Of a stretch of DNA of 27,991 nucleotides, positions 7,509-15,376 are shown one piece after another; within the stretch, counting starts at the first letter, position 1; each line of letters opens with the position of its first letter. Location: assembly GCA_900556885.1 (NCBI GenBank), contig UNSQ01000008.1, positions 1 through 27,991 on the forward strand, read 5' to 3'. Source of the stretch: Candidatus Saccharimonadota bacterium (GTDB lineage Bacteria; Patescibacteriota; Saccharimonadia; Saccharimonadales; Saccharimonadaceae). Made by a program: the position numbers and the translations under genes. The notes under the pieces were generated by a model that was not told the origin of the DNA, searched no databases, and saw nothing but the letters and a program-made list of their open reading frames with translations.

Positions 7509-7823
7509 CTATTTCCACTGTCGCGTCTGGTTGATCTTGTGCTTCTCAAAATACACTTCCGCCAAATTGACGTCAAACCGATTTGCCAATTCCATCAAAT
7601 AGTTCAGCACGTCCGCAAACTCCTCGCGCAGATTGTCGTGGTTATCAGGTCTTTTTTCTCCCTTAAATCCTGTCTCTTTGCGAATCGCCTTCGCCAGCTC
7701 GCCAACTTCCTCGGCTAACAATAAGAATACTTCAGTGACAGAATTTTTATCCCAACCTTTCTCCTTACAAGTTTGATCGAGGTGTTTTTGTAATTCAGTT
7801 AAGCTTATTGTTTGTAGATTCGT
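7509..7823 (-). CDS. MazG-like nucleotide pyrophosphohydrolase, apparent ACG start
   Basis: MazG-type proteins hydrolyse (d)NTPs to monophosphates and pyrophosphate. LLAEEVGELAKAIRKE (EExxE) and LREEFADVLNYLMELA (ExxD) are the two metal-binding halves of the MazG helix bundle. The conserved-looking N-terminal region (LTELQKHLDQTCKEKGW) lies upstream of the first standard start (TTG 7721, which would leave 70 residues and remove helix 1). Extending the frame reaches ACG at 7823, placed about 5 bases after AAAAAGGGA, giving a normal 104 residues. No ATG, GTG or TTG lies between 7722 and the upstream stop at 7845. Either ACG is used, or a start-codon mutation has damaged the gene. The first codons lie in the 57-bp repeat. 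Confidence 0.6.
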   Translation of the reverse strand, partial: TNLQTISLTELQKHLDQTCKEKGWDKNSVTEVFLLLAEEVGELAKAIRKETGFKGEKRPDNHDNLREEFADVLNYLMELANRFDVNLAEVYFEKHKINQTRQWK

Positions 7824-7848
7824 GGTTTCCCTTTTTAATCTTAATTAA
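7792..7848. repeat. 57-bp direct repeat, copy 1 (5' end of the MazG-like gene)
   Basis: Identical over 57 bases to 8571-8627, by eye. This copy contains the ribosome-binding region and first ten or so codons of the MazG-like gene. The matching bases end abruptly at both edges. Confidence 0.92.
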
Positions 7849-7993
7849 CTTACACTTGATGGAATATAAACATAGCAGGAAGCAAGAATCTGCTCGCTAT
7901 CCAATCCTATTTTTAATTACTATTATACTCTGATTTATCAAACAATATATCACTTTGGTTAAATATTTTTTCCTGTGATAGTCCAAAATCTCT

Positions 7994-8030
7994 ACCAGCA
8001 ACTTTTTTATGAAGTTGCTGGTTTTGTTTA
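7994..8030 (+). terminator. Hairpin with T-tract, plus-strand orientation
   Basis: ACCAGCAACTT (7994-8004) pairs perfectly with AAGTTGCTGGT (8012-8022) around a 7-base loop, followed by TTTTGTTT. The U-tract is on the plus strand although both neighbouring genes are on the minus strand. The adjacent 7849-7993 holds no gene, only a weak minus-strand -10 (7922-7927) and an imperfect hairpin. Confidence 0.55.
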
Positions 8031-8038
8031 TATAACTT

Positions 8039-8302
8039 TTATAAAGAAGTAATAAAAGTTAAACCGCCTAATATCACTCCCGCTGCATTGGGAATGATGA
8101 GGATCCAGTCTTTTTTAGGTTCTTTTGTCCAACCATAGATTACCCAAATTAAACAAGAAACTGCTGCGAATAGTGGTTGGAATGGTTGAGCTTTTTCTCC
8201 TTGTAGGTTAGCGATAATTTGTGGAATATATGCAATAAAGACAAGGATCCCAATAAAAGCTCCAATAGATCCGACAAAGCGATTAATTTTTTGTTTAGAC
8301 AT
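8039..8302 (-). CDS. SemiSWEET-family (PQ-loop) transporter
   Basis: SemiSWEETs are half-size sugar transporters with three transmembrane helices that work as dimers. The 87-residue protein shows FIAYIPQIIANLQGEKAQPFQ (the PQ motif), then LFAAVSCLIWVIYGW and IPNAAGVILGG, all typical of the family. Start ATG 8302 is preferred over ATG 8314 because TGAGGT stands 6 bases before it and the upstream ATG would overlap that site. It has a consensus-quality promoter (8323-8352) whose -35 overlaps the end of the IS256 remnant. Sugar specificity cannot be read from the sequence. Confidence 0.85.
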   Translation of the reverse strand: MSKQKINRFVGSIGAFIGILVFIAYIPQIIANLQGEKAQPFQPLFAAVSCLIWVIYGWTKEPKKDWILIIPNAAGVILGGLTFITSL

Positions 8303-8322
8303 ATAATACCTCATGAGGTTTT

Positions 8323-8352
8323 ATTATATTATAAAGGAAAAGATGCTGTCAA
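8323..8352 (-). promoter_or_regulatory. Consensus sigma70 promoter of the SemiSWEET gene
   Basis: Minus-strand TTGACA (8347-8352), 18-base spacer, TATAAT (8323-8328): both hexamers are perfect. The -35 overlaps the stop codon of the transposase remnant, so IS-derived DNA supplies part of the promoter. Confidence 0.8.
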
Positions 8353-8528
8353 TAATTTTGTGTAAACACTCTAGTAGAGTCTTCAAACAAAGTAACTAAG
8401 TAACGTTCCAGAGCCTCCTCGTTAGGAAAAAGAACCTTCTATTTCGTTTGACGTTTGATTTCTTTATTAAGAGACTTAATGAGTTTTGTCGAATAAATGC
8501 TATGCCAAATCTGGTAAGGAAACTGATT
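8349..8528 (-). pseudogene. IS256-family (Mutator) transposase C-terminal remnant
   Basis: A 60-codon frame too broken to be a gene reads IYSTKLIKSLNKEIKRQTK, a TAG stop, then KVLFPNEEALERYLVTLFED. This matches the end of IS256-type transposases (IYSTNxIESxNKxxKRxTK, FPNEEAxxRxLV). The catalytic DDE region is absent, a stop precedes it at 8529-8531, and an internal TAG interrupts it, so it is inactive. It lies between the 57-bp repeat and the SemiSWEET gene. No terminal inverted repeats are visible to me. It accounts for most of the gene-free stretch 8303-8619. Confidence 0.8.
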
Positions 8529-8570
8529 TCAGCAATCATACGCGTCAATACTACGAACCAACGCCAAAAA

Positions 8571-8627
8571 AATTCAGTTAAGCTTATTGTTTGTAGATTC
8601 GTGGTTTCCCTTTTTAATCTTAATTAA
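8571..8627. repeat. 57-bp direct repeat, copy 2 (adjoins the lepA N-terminal half)
   Basis: Identical to 7792-7848. Its first bases on the minus strand supply the last codon and the TAA stop of the lepA N-terminal half. Copy 2 then carries the same ribosome-binding region and about ten codons of the MazG-like gene before breaking off into DNA next to the transposase remnant. Confidence 0.92.
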
Positions 8628-9450
8628 AATATCTCCCCAGTGTTACCGTATCGCCAACCCGCGCCTCGCGTGTCGTCTTCAGGTTTGTCACAATATAGCC
8701 AATTTCGCCAGTTTCAAGCGAAGGGTCGGGCTGCATGGCTGGGTTAAGATGACCAACTTCCAGAGCTAGTCCATTTGCGCCAGTCGCCATCATTCGGATA
8801 GACTCACCCTTTTTAATTCGCCCATCAACCACCCGCACGTATAAAATCACGCCACGATAATCGTCATAATAACTATCAAAAATCAGCGCCCTAGTTGGAC
8901 CATCAACCTCGCCAACTGGCGCCGGGATTCGCTCAACAACCGCATCCAAAACCTTATCTACGTTTTGACCAGTTTTAGCAGAAATATGAATAATCTCGCT
9001 CTCGTCACAGCCCAACAAATTAATAACTTGTCTGGATACGCGCGGTATGTCGGCGGCCGGCAAATCAACCTTATTCAAGACCGGAATAATTGTCAAATCC
9101 TGTTCCATCGCCAGATAAACATTCGACAATGTTTGCGCCTGAATTCCCTGGCTAGCATCAACCACCAATATCGCGCCCTCACAAGCCTGCAAACTGCGCG
9201 AGACTTCATAGCTAAAATCGACATGCCCCGGAGTGTCAATCAAATTCAAATCGACATTTTTATATCGCATCCGCACCGGCGCCAGCTTAATAGTGATGCC
9301 CTTTTCCCGCTCCAAATCCATTGAGTCCAGCAACTGCGATTTCATTTCGCGCTTTTCTACAGTCCCAGTCATCTCCATCATTCGATCGGCCAGCGTAGAC
9401 TTGCCATGATCAATATGAGCAATAATACAAAAATTCCGAATATTTTCCAT
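8620..9450 (-). CDS. lepA: Elongation factor 4 (LepA), N-terminal GTPase half as a separate gene
   Basis: 276 residues hold the GTPase domain (G1 AHIDHGKS 11-18, G3 DTPGH 72-76, G4 NKVD 126-129) and domain II, ending [15 protein letters not shown] where intact LepA continues into the domain III linker. The last Asn and the stop codon come from the 57-bp repeat, so the C-terminus was created by the rearrangement. The ATG overlaps the murJ stop by one base (TAATG), as in an intact murJ-lepA pair. The C-terminal half is a separate gene at 5890-6852. Without domains III, V and CTD this half should still bind GTP but is unlikely to act as EF4 unless it pairs with the other piece. Confidence 0.92.
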   Translation of the reverse strand: MENIRNFCIIAHIDHGKSTLADRMMEMTGTVEKREMKSQLLDSMDLEREKGITIKLAPVRMRYKNVDLNLIDTPGHVDFSYEVSRSLQACEGAILVVDASQGIQAQTLSNVYLAMEQDLTIIPVLNKVDLPAADIPRVSRQVINLLGCDESEIIHISAKTGQNVDKVLDAVVERIPAPVGEVDGPTRALIFDSYYDDYRGVILYVRVVDGRIKKGESIRMMATGANGLALEVGHLNPAMQPDPSLETGEIGYIVTNLKTTREARVGDTVTLGRYFN

Positions 9451-11102
9451 TAGCCCTTAAACTCCAATCGTCCAAATAACACTTTTTTCAATCGTGCAAG
9501 AATCGGGTCAATTTCTGGCAATTTCAACCACTTCGAAGCCATGGCATATGCCCCAAAACTAACCAATGAAATGATAACGAATTTCGGAAAAGCGCTAAAG
9601 AAGCTGTCGTCATGATAACGAAACGGCAAAACTAACACACCAATATAACAAACTACACCCGTAACAATTCCAGCGAGTATCATCTTAAAAATCGCTTGCA
9701 CAAATGTCATGTCGAATAATTTTGGCATTTGACGATTCATAACCACCAAAAGCACGACCACTTCCAAAACCGCCACTGTTGATTGAGCCCAAGCCAATCC
9801 ATACGCGCCCATTTTCAAGACCATCGATAGAACAATTGCTAAAATAATATTCAAAGTAATCGAGAAAATTGAAATATACAGCGGAGTTTTCGTGTCTTGG
9901 CGGGCATAAAATGCTCGCGCGGCCATATGGTAAATAGTTCGGAATAAAATCGCCACGACCAGACAGCCCAAAATTCCAGCAATCAGCTGATCACCACCGT
10001 TACTAATAAAGTGCGCAACGTATCCCCTGGTAAAGAAAATCACCACCGACACCGGAAGTGCCATCCAAAAAATAATTCTCAGCAGGGAACGCAGATCTTT
10101 TTGAAATAGGTCATTTCGACCTTCACCCAAATGCTCAGTCAACTGAGGAAAGGCGGCATTTGAAATCGCCACGCCAATAAGATTGATCGGCATCATATGA
10201 AGAGTTAAAGCCTGCTGGTACGCCCTAACTGTTCCATCGGCCAAGCGCGAAGCCAAATTGACCTCAACCAAGCTAACCACATAATCCATTCCTTGGTCAA
10301 CAGAACGCGCCGGCAGTAAAGATAAAACTTTTCTAAATCCTTTATTCCGCCAATAAATTTTGAAATTGTAATCAAATCCAAGCCCAGCCAAGCCAACCGC
10401 GCTGACGATCAATTGCAGGAACGAGCCCAAGACCACACCTAACGCCACACCCATAATGCCGCCGTCAAAAATCTGCCAGCCGAATAAATTGACGCCGCCA
10501 GTGAACCACACCGTACCGATAATAATACCGACGTTATACAGCATTGGCGCCAGCGCACAGAACATAAATCGCCCAACCGCTTGCTGGATACTAGCAATCA
10601 CCGCCGCAACCGCAAAAATAAACGGATTAACCGCGATCACTTGCATCATACTAACCGCCAAAGCATGGCCAGACTCGCTCAGACCAGGTGCGATTAAATA
10701 CTTCATCAATGGATCAGCGAAAATAATAATCAGCACCGACGCCGCCATAGTTATTAGCGCCATGAAATTAATCATGCTCGAGCTAATTTGCCAAGCCGAT
10801 TGCTTATTGCCCTTGACCCAGCGCTCATTAAAAACTGGAATGAACGTCACACTAAGCGCACCAGAAACCAGCACTGCAAACATAAAATCTGGCACCATGA
10901 AAGCTGCCGTATAGGCATCCAGCCCAACAGGATATCCTGCAAATGCTCCATTTTTACTTGGCATGTAGGCTGAGTTTAGTAGACGATCACGGAAAAATCC
11001 CAGCAAGCTCGACAGCAACGTCGAACTAGCCATAATCGTAGCAGCCAATTTCACATTAAGCCGCTGATTTATTTTCGTAACTGTACTACGAACGCGCCCC
11101 AT
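9450..11102 (-). CDS. murJ: Lipid II flippase MurJ (MviN)
   Basis: MurJ moves lipid II across the cytoplasmic membrane for peptidoglycan synthesis. The 550-residue protein has about 14 hydrophobic spans. Recognisable motifs are [13 protein letters not shown] near the N-terminus, [17 protein letters not shown] in the middle and [24 protein letters not shown], which is typical of the MviN family. The ATG lies 6 bases after the ftsH stop with no clear Shine-Dalgarno, so translation may depend on coupling to ftsH. It overlaps lepA by one base. With murC at 21066 it shows that the organism makes its own peptidoglycan. Confidence 0.93.
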   Translation of the reverse strand: MGRVRSTVTKINQRLNVKLAATIMASSTLLSSLLGFFRDRLLNSAYMPSKNGAFAGYPVGLDAYTAAFMVPDFMFAVLVSGALSVTFIPVFNERWVKGNKQSAWQISSSMINFMALITMAASVLIIIFADPLMKYLIAPGLSESGHALAVSMMQVIAVNPFIFAVAAVIASIQQAVGRFMFCALAPMLYNVGIIIGTVWFTGGVNLFGWQIFDGGIMGVALGVVLGSFLQLIVSAVGLAGLGFDYNFKIYWRNKGFRKVLSLLPARSVDQGMDYVVSLVEVNLASRLADGTVRAYQQALTLHMMPINLIGVAISNAAFPQLTEHLGEGRNDLFQKDLRSLLRIIFWMALPVSVVIFFTRGYVAHFISNGGDQLIAGILGCLVVAILFRTIYHMAARAFYARQDTKTPLYISIFSITLNIILAIVLSMVLKMGAYGLAWAQSTVAVLEVVVLLVVMNRQMPKLFDMTFVQAIFKMILAGIVTGVVCYIGVLVLPFRYHDDSFFSAFPKFVIISLVSFGAYAMASKWLKLPEIDPILARLKKVLFGRLEFKG

Positions 11103-11108
11103 AGTATT

Positions 11109-12983
11109 TTACGAATGAAGTTTAGCTTCTTTTGGTAACTTAGTGCCTTTAAGAATCTCGTCAACCTCAGATTCTTCCAGAGTTTCTTCCTTCAGTAGAG
11201 CCTCGGCCAACTTATCAAGGAACGAACGATTCTCTTTCAATACCAACATTGCGCGATGTTTAGCTTCGGTAATCAATTGCGCGACTTCCTCATCAATCAT
11301 CTTCGCAGTCTCATCAGAATACGGACGCTCTCTGGTCATTTTATCGAACATCAAGCCGCCGTTATCTTCATGGAATACTTGATCGCGCAAGCCCTTGCCC
11401 ATTCCTTGCTCAATCACCATATCACGGGCAATTTCAGTCGCTTTTCGCAAATCCGAACCAGCTCCAGTAGTGATTCCGTCATCGCCGTAAATCAATTGCT
11501 CAGCGATTCGTCCGCCCATTGCCCGAGCCAAAATATCCTTAAACTCGTAAACATTTGTGTAGCTCTTATCTTCTGGCGGTAAGAACCATGTTACTCCACC
11601 GGTACCGCCACGTGGAATAATCGTAACCTTGTGGACTGGGTCGGAATCAGGCAAGACGTGACCAACAATTGCGTGGCCAGCTTCGTGATAAGCAGTCAAC
11701 TCTTTCTCGTGATCGTTCATTATCTTGGTCTTGCGCTCTGGACCAATTGCCACACGCTCAAACGCCTCAGTTAATTCGTCATTTGAGATCTTCTTCTTGT
11801 TGCGACGAGCGGCAATAATTGCAGCTTCATTAGCCATATTTGCCAAGTCCGCACCAGACGAGCCAGCAGTTTTTGCCGCCAATTTATCAAGATCAACAGT
11901 TTCATCAGTTGGCTTTTTCTTAAAGTGAACCTTCAGAATTGCCTCACGATCTTTACGTTCTGGTAATGTAATATTCACACGTCGGTCAAATCGTCCAGGG
12001 CGAAGCAAAGCCGGATCCAAAACATCCGCGCGGTTGGTTGCCGCCAAAACAATAACATTAGTCTCGCCATCAAAACCATCCATCTCCACCAAAATCTGGT
12101 TCAAGGTTTGCTCGCGCTCATCATGACCGCCACCCATACCAGAGCCACGCTTACGACCCACGGCATCAATCTCATCAATAAAGATAATACACGGGGCATT
12201 TTTCTTAGCCTTTGAAAACAGATCTCGCACTCGGCTAGCACCAACACCAACAAACATTTCCACAAATTCAGAACCGGAGATCGAGAAGAATGGCACACCA
12301 GCCTCACCAGCAACAGCTCGGGCTAGCATTGTCTTACCCGTACCCGGATTACCGACTAATAATACGCCTTTCGGAATCTTTGCGCCCAAATCTTTATATT
12401 TCTTCGGATGCTTGAGAAAATCAACAACTTCCTGCAGATCTTGCTTGGCGTTATCATTTCCAGCGATATCCGTAAACAGAACCTTTTCTTTATCTTGGCC
12501 GTACAGGCGAGCCTTACTCTTGCCAAATCCCATAGCTTGATTATTTTGACCCTGAGCTTGGCGCATCATAAACATAAAGAACACCACGATAATCAGCACA
12601 GGCACAACCATAACCGCCAGGTTCCACATGGTTTCGCCGGTTGTGGATGGTGGAATAACCTTCACCTCAACCTTAGCGTCTTTATTCAAGCCCTGCTCAT
12701 AAATGCTACTAGATTCCTTGACTGAATGCTCGGTAGGTTTTGATTGATCTTTCGGAGTAATCTTAATATCGTTTCCTTGAATCTCCAATTGAGCAATTTT
12801 ACCGTCATTTGCTCGACGCACCACATCAGACAAAGCTACATCTTTAAGATTCGATGCAGGGAAGAGTGTTGCGTAAAAAATTAACGCTACAAAAATTATA
12901 ATTGCCCAAAACAATCCAAATCGTAAAATTTGACTTATTCTATTCTTTCCATTTCTTTGAGGCATCTTAACAGCCATTCTCAA
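11109..12983 (-). CDS. ftsH: ATP-dependent zinc metalloprotease FtsH
   Basis: FtsH is a membrane-anchored AAA+ protease that degrades misplaced or regulatory membrane and cytosolic proteins. In order: N-terminal membrane span (about 22-41), a short external domain, second span (about 119-141), AAA module with Walker A GNPGTGKT (211-218), Walker B IIFIDEID (266-273), the pore motif MFVGVGAS and the second region of homology ([21 protein letters not shown]). The zinc site HEAGH is at 433-437, with the third ligand Asp near 511 (GAGSDL). Its 624 residues are normal. The TTG at 12983 follows AAAGGA at good spacing; ATG 12977 is the alternative. It lies between tilS and murJ, the common tilS-ftsH neighbourhood. 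Confidence 0.96.
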   Translation of the reverse strand: MRMAVKMPQRNGKNRISQILRFGLFWAIIIFVALIFYATLFPASNLKDVALSDVVRRANDGKIAQLEIQGNDIKITPKDQSKPTEHSVKESSSIYEQGLNKDAKVEVKVIPPSTTGETMWNLAVMVVPVLIIVVFFMFMMRQAQGQNNQAMGFGKSKARLYGQDKEKVLFTDIAGNDNAKQDLQEVVDFLKHPKKYKDLGAKIPKGVLLVGNPGTGKTMLARAVAGEAGVPFFSISGSEFVEMFVGVGASRVRDLFSKAKKNAPCIIFIDEIDAVGRKRGSGMGGGHDEREQTLNQILVEMDGFDGETNVIVLAATNRADVLDPALLRPGRFDRRVNITLPERKDREAILKVHFKKKPTDETVDLDKLAAKTAGSSGADLANMANEAAIIAARRNKKKISNDELTEAFERVAIGPERKTKIMNDHEKELTAYHEAGHAIVGHVLPDSDPVHKVTIIPRGGTGGVTWFLPPEDKSYTNVYEFKDILARAMGGRIAEQLIYGDDGITTGAGSDLRKATEIARDMVIEQGMGKGLRDQVFHEDNGGLMFDKMTRERPYSDETAKMIDEEVAQLITEAKHRAMLVLKENRSFLDKLAEALLKEETLEESEVDEILKGTKLPKEAKLHS

Positions 12984-13005
12984 CTAATCCTTTCGCCTAT
13001 ACTAA

Positions 13006-13842
13006 TCAAACTCTCTTTATTATAACACTTCTTAGCGTCAATTTCATCACAATACCGCCACCAACTTGCCAGCAAGAGCCAGCTTTTCCAGTTTTTACAG
13101 CAATTAGCATACGCTCTAATTGAGAACCCAGTAACGATACGTCATAATGTCGTAAAACGTAATAATATAGCAATTCTTGTGCGACATTATCATCTACCAT
13201 CGTCAAAAAATACCGACTAAGCACCTCTCCATCAAACTTCTCTATTTCCTGCTCAATTTTCCCTCTTAATTCTCTTTGTTTTCGCCACGCCTCATACACT
13301 CCAAGTTTCTGATATTCATCAAGTTCACGATTTATCTTGCGTCTAAATTTATTCCTCTGATACGCGTCGCTTTGATTTGTCTCATCTTCACACCATTCCA
13401 ATTTCTGACGAATCGCATATTCATAAATTCTCTGCTTCGTCCAACCATTCATCGGCCTAACTATTTGACTATCACTCATTCCCGCCAAGCCTCGCCATCT
13501 GGAGCCACGCTTAAGATTCATCGCTACAGTTTCAATAATGTCATCTCGATGATGCGCCGTCACTATCACGCCATCAAAATCCGTCGCCACGCCACGCAAA
13601 AATTCATAACGCCTTTGGCGCGCTAATTCTTCACTGGCATCAGCCCCCAATTTTTCGCGCCGACAAACGAATTGTATTTTATATCTATCAGCTAAAGCCT
13701 CGACAAATCTAGCATCACTCGCCGAATCCTCACGAATTCCGTGATCAAAATGAGCGACCACCAAATCTTTTTCCGTTCGCGACATCAAATCCAGCAAAAC
13801 TACCGAATCAATCCCACCGCTGACTGCGATAATATATCTCAC
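13006..13842 (-). CDS. tilS: tRNA(Ile)-lysidine synthase TilS
   Basis: TilS attaches lysine to C34 of tRNA-Ile2(CAU), changing its identity from Met to Ile and letting it read AUA. The PP-loop motif SGGIDS (8-13), HFDHGIREDSASDARFVEALA and TAHHRDDIIETVAMNLKRG...GLAGM are the family signatures. It has 278 residues and lacks the large C-terminal domains of E. coli TilS, as in short bacterial forms. The start is GTG 13842. A -10-like GATAAT ends 6 bases upstream and no real Shine-Dalgarno is seen, suggesting a leaderless message. It heads the tilS-ftsH-murJ-lepA unit and stands back-to-back with a CAU tRNA; a likely TilS substrate tRNA is at 16778. Confidence 0.93.
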   Translation of the reverse strand: MRYIIAVSGGIDSVVLLDLMSRTEKDLVVAHFDHGIREDSASDARFVEALADRYKIQFVCRREKLGADASEELARQRRYEFLRGVATDFDGVIVTAHHRDDIIETVAMNLKRGSRWRGLAGMSDSQIVRPMNGWTKQRIYEYAIRQKLEWCEDETNQSDAYQRNKFRRKINRELDEYQKLGVYEAWRKQRELRGKIEQEIEKFDGEVLSRYFLTMVDDNVAQELLYYYVLRHYDVSLLGSQLERMLIAVKTGKAGSCWQVGGGIVMKLTLRSVIIKRV

Positions 13843-13848
13843 ATATCC

Positions 13849-13854
13849 ATTATC
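13849..13854 (-). promoter_or_regulatory. -10 box of tilS, predicted leaderless
   Basis: Minus-strand GATAAT ends 6 bases before GTG 13842. No convincing -35 is seen. Confidence 0.4.
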
Positions 13855-13876
13855 TCACAATTTACCTAAAACGTAT

Positions 13877-13905
13877 TTGGCAAATTTTATACTATCTGTT
13901 ACAAT
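13877..13905 (+). promoter_or_regulatory. Promoter of tRNA-Met
   Basis: TTGGCA (13877-13882), 17-base spacer, TACAAT (13900-13905). Each hexamer has one mismatch to consensus. The start would fall about 5 bases before the tRNA. Confidence 0.7.
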
Positions 13906-13916
13906 CAATGCAGTGT

Positions 13917-13993
13917 GGCACCGTAGCTCAGCTGGTTAGAGCGCAGGACTCATAAGCCTGAGGTCGGTGGTTCGGGTCCACCCGGTGCTACCA
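13917..13993 (+). tRNA. tRNA-Met(CAU), elongator type
   Basis: 77 bases including encoded CCA. A 7-bp acceptor stem (with G1-U72, as in Bacillus elongator tRNA-Met), D arm GCTC/GAGC, loop CTCATAA with anticodon CAU, T stem GGTGG/CCACC. Two oddities: position 58 in the T loop is G (TTCGGGT) instead of the near-invariant A, and the anticodon stem closes with an A31-G39 mismatch. The overall pattern (AGCTGG D loop, GAGGTC variable loop, GCTACCA end) fits the elongator rather than Ile2. It has its own promoter and terminator. Confidence 0.9.
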
Positions 13994-14003
13994 GAAATTA
14001 TCT

Positions 14004-14032
14004 TTCCTCGTCAATACGACGGGGAATTTTTT
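14004..14032 (+). terminator. Intrinsic terminator of tRNA-Met
   Basis: TTCCTCGTC (14004-14012) pairs with GACGGGGAA (14018-14026; one G-U pair) around a 5-base loop, followed by six T. Confidence 0.9.
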
Positions 14033-14044
14033 ATAGATACTGAA

Positions 14045-14209
14045 TTAAATTAGCTCAAGCTCTTCAGATTGAACGCCGTCCAAAGCCGCCAATCGTCGCG
14101 ATATAAAACTGTCCAATTCCCATGAATTACGCTGACGCTCCCACGTTGCTAAATCCTTTTTTCGGGTTACTTCTAAAAATTCAGCTAATTCACTGGTGTT
14201 GATTTCCAT
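14045..14209 (-). CDS. Unassigned 54-aa protein
   Basis: A short frame beginning MEINTSELAEFLEVTRKKD and ending GVQSEELELI. AAGGA stands 7 bases before ATG 14209, and the stop TAA is at 14045. Composition is hydrophilic and helical (Glu, Arg, Leu), with LAEFLEVTRKKDLATWERQR suggestive of a helix-turn-helix-like or coiled segment; no domain is recognised. It stands alone, convergent with the tRNA-Met terminator and divergent from the membrane-protein gene at 14350. I call it a gene because of the good ribosome-binding site and non-random protein composition. Confidence 0.65.
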   Translation of the reverse strand: MEINTSELAEFLEVTRKKDLATWERQRNSWELDSFISRRLAALDGVQSEELELI

Positions 14210-14294
14210 ATTTTTTCCTTTTTTATGTTAATTATTTAACTGCCTTTATACTATCATAAATTTGACAAAAAAGCAATACCTTTTTCGGTCATTA

Positions 14295-14324
14295 TTTACC
14301 TTTTCATTCCGCTTGTGGTACACT
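14295..14324 (+). promoter_or_regulatory. Promoter of the 14350 membrane-protein unit
   Basis: TTTACC (14295-14300), 18-base spacer, TACACT (14319-14324) preceded by TGG, so an extended -10. The leader would be about 20 bases. Confidence 0.5.
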
Positions 14325-14349
14325 GGTAGGGAAGGATTTATACACAAAA

Positions 14350-15087
14350 ATGACCCCCGTAACAATCTCGTCACTGGCTACCATAATTTTTGCAGCGATT
14401 ATTCACGCTAGTTTTCAGCTTAGCGTCAGTGTTTTAACGTTACTTAGCGGACATTCAATTGGCAAAAAAACCGCCCAGAGAAAAATTTTTCGTATGAGCA
14501 ACAGTTTTGTACTTGGAGTTGCAACGATTACCTTGTTACTTATCAGCTCAATTTCCTATTTCTTATCACTATTTATCCACCACGTCACCAGCGCAGAGCA
14601 ACTCGTTGCCGCAGTCTCTTCAGGGATGATGTTTGGATTAGGAATCGCAATTTGGGCATTCTACTTCCGACGACAACCAGGAACTTCATTATGGCTTCCA
14701 CGCAATTTTGCAGAATATTTAAACAAGCGCACCAAAAAAACCAAAAATTCCATAGAAAGCTTTGCTCTGGGAATAATTAGCGTTATTGCAGAAATCATAT
14801 TTATTATCGCGCCAATTATCGCCGCTAGTCTGGCTATTATCACCCTACCAAACCCCTTCTTGCAAATCATCAGCGTAGCGATCTACGTCATCGTGTCCAC
14901 GCTGCCGTTATTTGTCGTTATCGTCTTGATCGGCAGCGGACGCAGCATCTCTAATTTACAACGTTGGAGAGAAGATCATAAGAGATTTTTGCAATTCGCC
15001 AGCGGCGGTAGTTTACTAATTTTGGCGGCATTTCTATTCGTCGACCGCGTTATTGGCGTCATTAGCTACGGAGGCAATCTATGGTAA
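14350..15087 (+). CDS. Unassigned six-span membrane protein
   Basis: 245 residues with six predicted membrane segments (about 5-33, 50-77, 86-108, 137-165, 170-197, 212-235) and a basic loop NKRTKKTKN near 125-133. The six-span layout resembles the LysE or DsbD-like transporter fold in general shape, but I see no diagnostic motif and assign no function. AAGGA lies about 15 bases before the ATG, farther than usual. It overlaps the ATP-cone gene by 7 bases, so the two are probably cotranscribed and coupled. Confidence 0.65.
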   Translation: MTPVTISSLATIIFAAIIHASFQLSVSVLTLLSGHSIGKKTAQRKIFRMSNSFVLGVATITLLLISSISYFLSLFIHHVTSAEQLVAAVSSGMMFGLGIAIWAFYFRRQPGTSLWLPRNFAEYLNKRTKKTKNSIESFALGIISVIAEIIFIIAPIIAASLAIITLPNPFLQIISVAIYVIVSTLPLFVVIVLIGSGRSISNLQRWREDHKRFLQFASGGSLLILAAFLFVDRVIGVISYGGNLW

Positions 15088-15368
15088 AGCCAGGTCAAAT
15101 TGACGTCATCAAACAAGGAAAACGACCGCCAGAGGAGTTTAGCCCAGACAAGCTCCACAATTCCATAATTGCCACCTGCCTAAGCGTTCGTACGCCAGAA
15201 GGTCAAGCTCAAGACATTGCAAAAACCGTCACTCTGGGCGTTATGAATTGGTGCGAAACTCACCCAGAAATAACCTCTGCCGATATCCGCCGCCAAGCAC
15301 AACGCATTATGAAAACTCTGCATCCTGACGCGGCTTATTTATATAAAAATTATAAAACCATAATTTAG
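15081..15368 (+). CDS. Stand-alone ATP-cone domain protein
   Basis: 95 residues made almost entirely of an ATP-cone: VIKQGKRPPEEFSPDKLHNSI at the start, TSADIRRQAQRIMKTLHPDAAYLYKNY at the end. ATP-cones bind ATP/dATP and normally sit at the N-terminus of ribonucleotide reductases or in NrdR. Here there is neither a reductase domain nor NrdR's zinc ribbon. It could be a separate allosteric sensor for a reductase encoded elsewhere, but that is inference. It overlaps the upstream membrane-protein gene by 7 bases and is followed 8 bases later by the flavin oxidoreductase. Confidence 0.75.
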   Translation: MVKPGQIDVIKQGKRPPEEFSPDKLHNSIIATCLSVRTPEGQAQDIAKTVTLGVMNWCETHPEITSADIRRQAQRIMKTLHPDAAYLYKNYKTII

Positions 15369-15376
15369 GAGATTTG

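Noticed and set aside
8529..8620. Full-length IS256 element
   Set aside because: Only about 60 C-terminal codons are recognisable; no catalytic region and no terminal inverted repeats.
10205..10396. Minus-strand frame overlapping murJ
   Set aside because: Alternative frame within a clear MurJ coding region.
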